Shown here: positions 5,363 through 5,388 of the stretch, piece by piece
How the letters are laid out: each line of letters opens with the position of its first letter
How positions within the stretch are numbered: position 1 is the first letter of the stretch
NCBI GenBank assembly: GCA_021647445.1
Contig: JAKIUS010000139.1
Span: 1 to 5,388, forward strand
Length of the DNA: 5,388 nucleotides
Source of the DNA: Geopsychrobacter sp.
GTDB taxonomy: Bacteria; Desulfobacterota; Desulfuromonadia; Desulfuromonadales; Geopsychrobacteraceae
Direction: 5' to 3'
Position numbers and translations under genes: made by a program
The notes under the pieces: model-generated
Seen by the model: only the letters and a program-made list of their open reading frames with translations
Database searches by the model: none
What the model was told of the DNA's origin: nothing

Positions 5363-5388
5363 TTGCCTGGTAAACACATCACTCAAAG
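5363..5388 (+). CDS. First codons of a probable IS transposase (IstA-like), partial
   Basis: Only eight full codons are visible, reading MPGKHITQ from a TTG start. AAGGAGG (5351-5357) lies 5 nt upstream, and an in-frame TGA at 5348-5350 limits the start. A short N-terminus of the MPxKxIT type is common in IS21-family IstA transposases (DDE integrase fold with an N-terminal helix-turn-helix), and the terminal boxes upstream agree. The fragment is far too short to prove the family. Confidence 0.4.

Larger units (their letters stand above)
5263..5388 (+). mobile_element. Left end of a probable IS21-family insertion sequence (partial)
   Basis: The element appears to begin with TGTTCGGCGACAATTATC at 5263. 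Related boxes TGTTCGG (5263-5269), TGTCCGG (5282-5288) and TGGCCGG (5306-5312) follow; multiple terminal repeats of this kind are transposase-binding sites in IS21-family ends, which start with TG. About 100 bp inside is a ribosome site and an ORF start, the usual position of istA. The other end and the target duplication are outside the window, so the boundary is a judgement from pattern. A plain non-mobile intergenic region is the alternative. Confidence 0.5.

Overview
The window looks like part of a bacterial accessory or defence island. Nearly all of it is read leftward (minus strand) and a mobile element enters at the right edge. Good Shine-Dalgarno sequences, dense packing and an SNF2/PHP-ATPase pairing fit a Gram-negative, proteobacteria-like host. 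The species cannot be named from this sequence; a deltaproteobacterium is only a guess.

Layout from right to left, in the direction most genes are read. At the right edge (about 5263-5388) is what appears to be the left end of an IS21-type insertion sequence, with repeated TGTTCGG-like boxes and the first codons of a TTG-started ORF. It seems to have landed inside a small rightward gene (4985-5305) of unknown function. That gene is divergent from an XRE/Cro-type repressor-like gene (4450-4929, minus). Downstream of the repressor is a 193-residue protein of unknown function (3755-4336, minus), whose stop codon lies inside a strong hairpin. A second, near-perfect terminator hairpin follows at 3596-3636. 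A leader of about 220 bp with short repeats precedes a large SNF2/RapA-like helicase gene (3368 down to 732). After it comes the start of a PHP-domain protein resembling TrlF-type PHP-ATPases (449 to the left edge, partial).

The most notable observation is that the helicase is interrupted by an in-frame TGA at 734-732. The next 72 codons stay open in the same frame and encode exactly the charged coiled-coil tail, ending in an LF-x-x-x-W motif, that I recall at the C-terminus of this helicase family. The 878-residue helicase and the 'small ORF' at 516-725 are therefore best read as one gene of about 950 codons. It either carries a recent nonsense mutation (simplest: CGA to TGA) or is expressed by readthrough.

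Working model (inference): the helicase and PHP-ATPase form an operon in a DNA-targeting defence module. The XRE protein and the 193-residue protein are candidate regulators or partners, and shared TTACAGTG boxes in the non-coding gaps hint at co-regulation. No methyltransferase, nuclease or DISARM core gene is visible, so no named system can be assigned.
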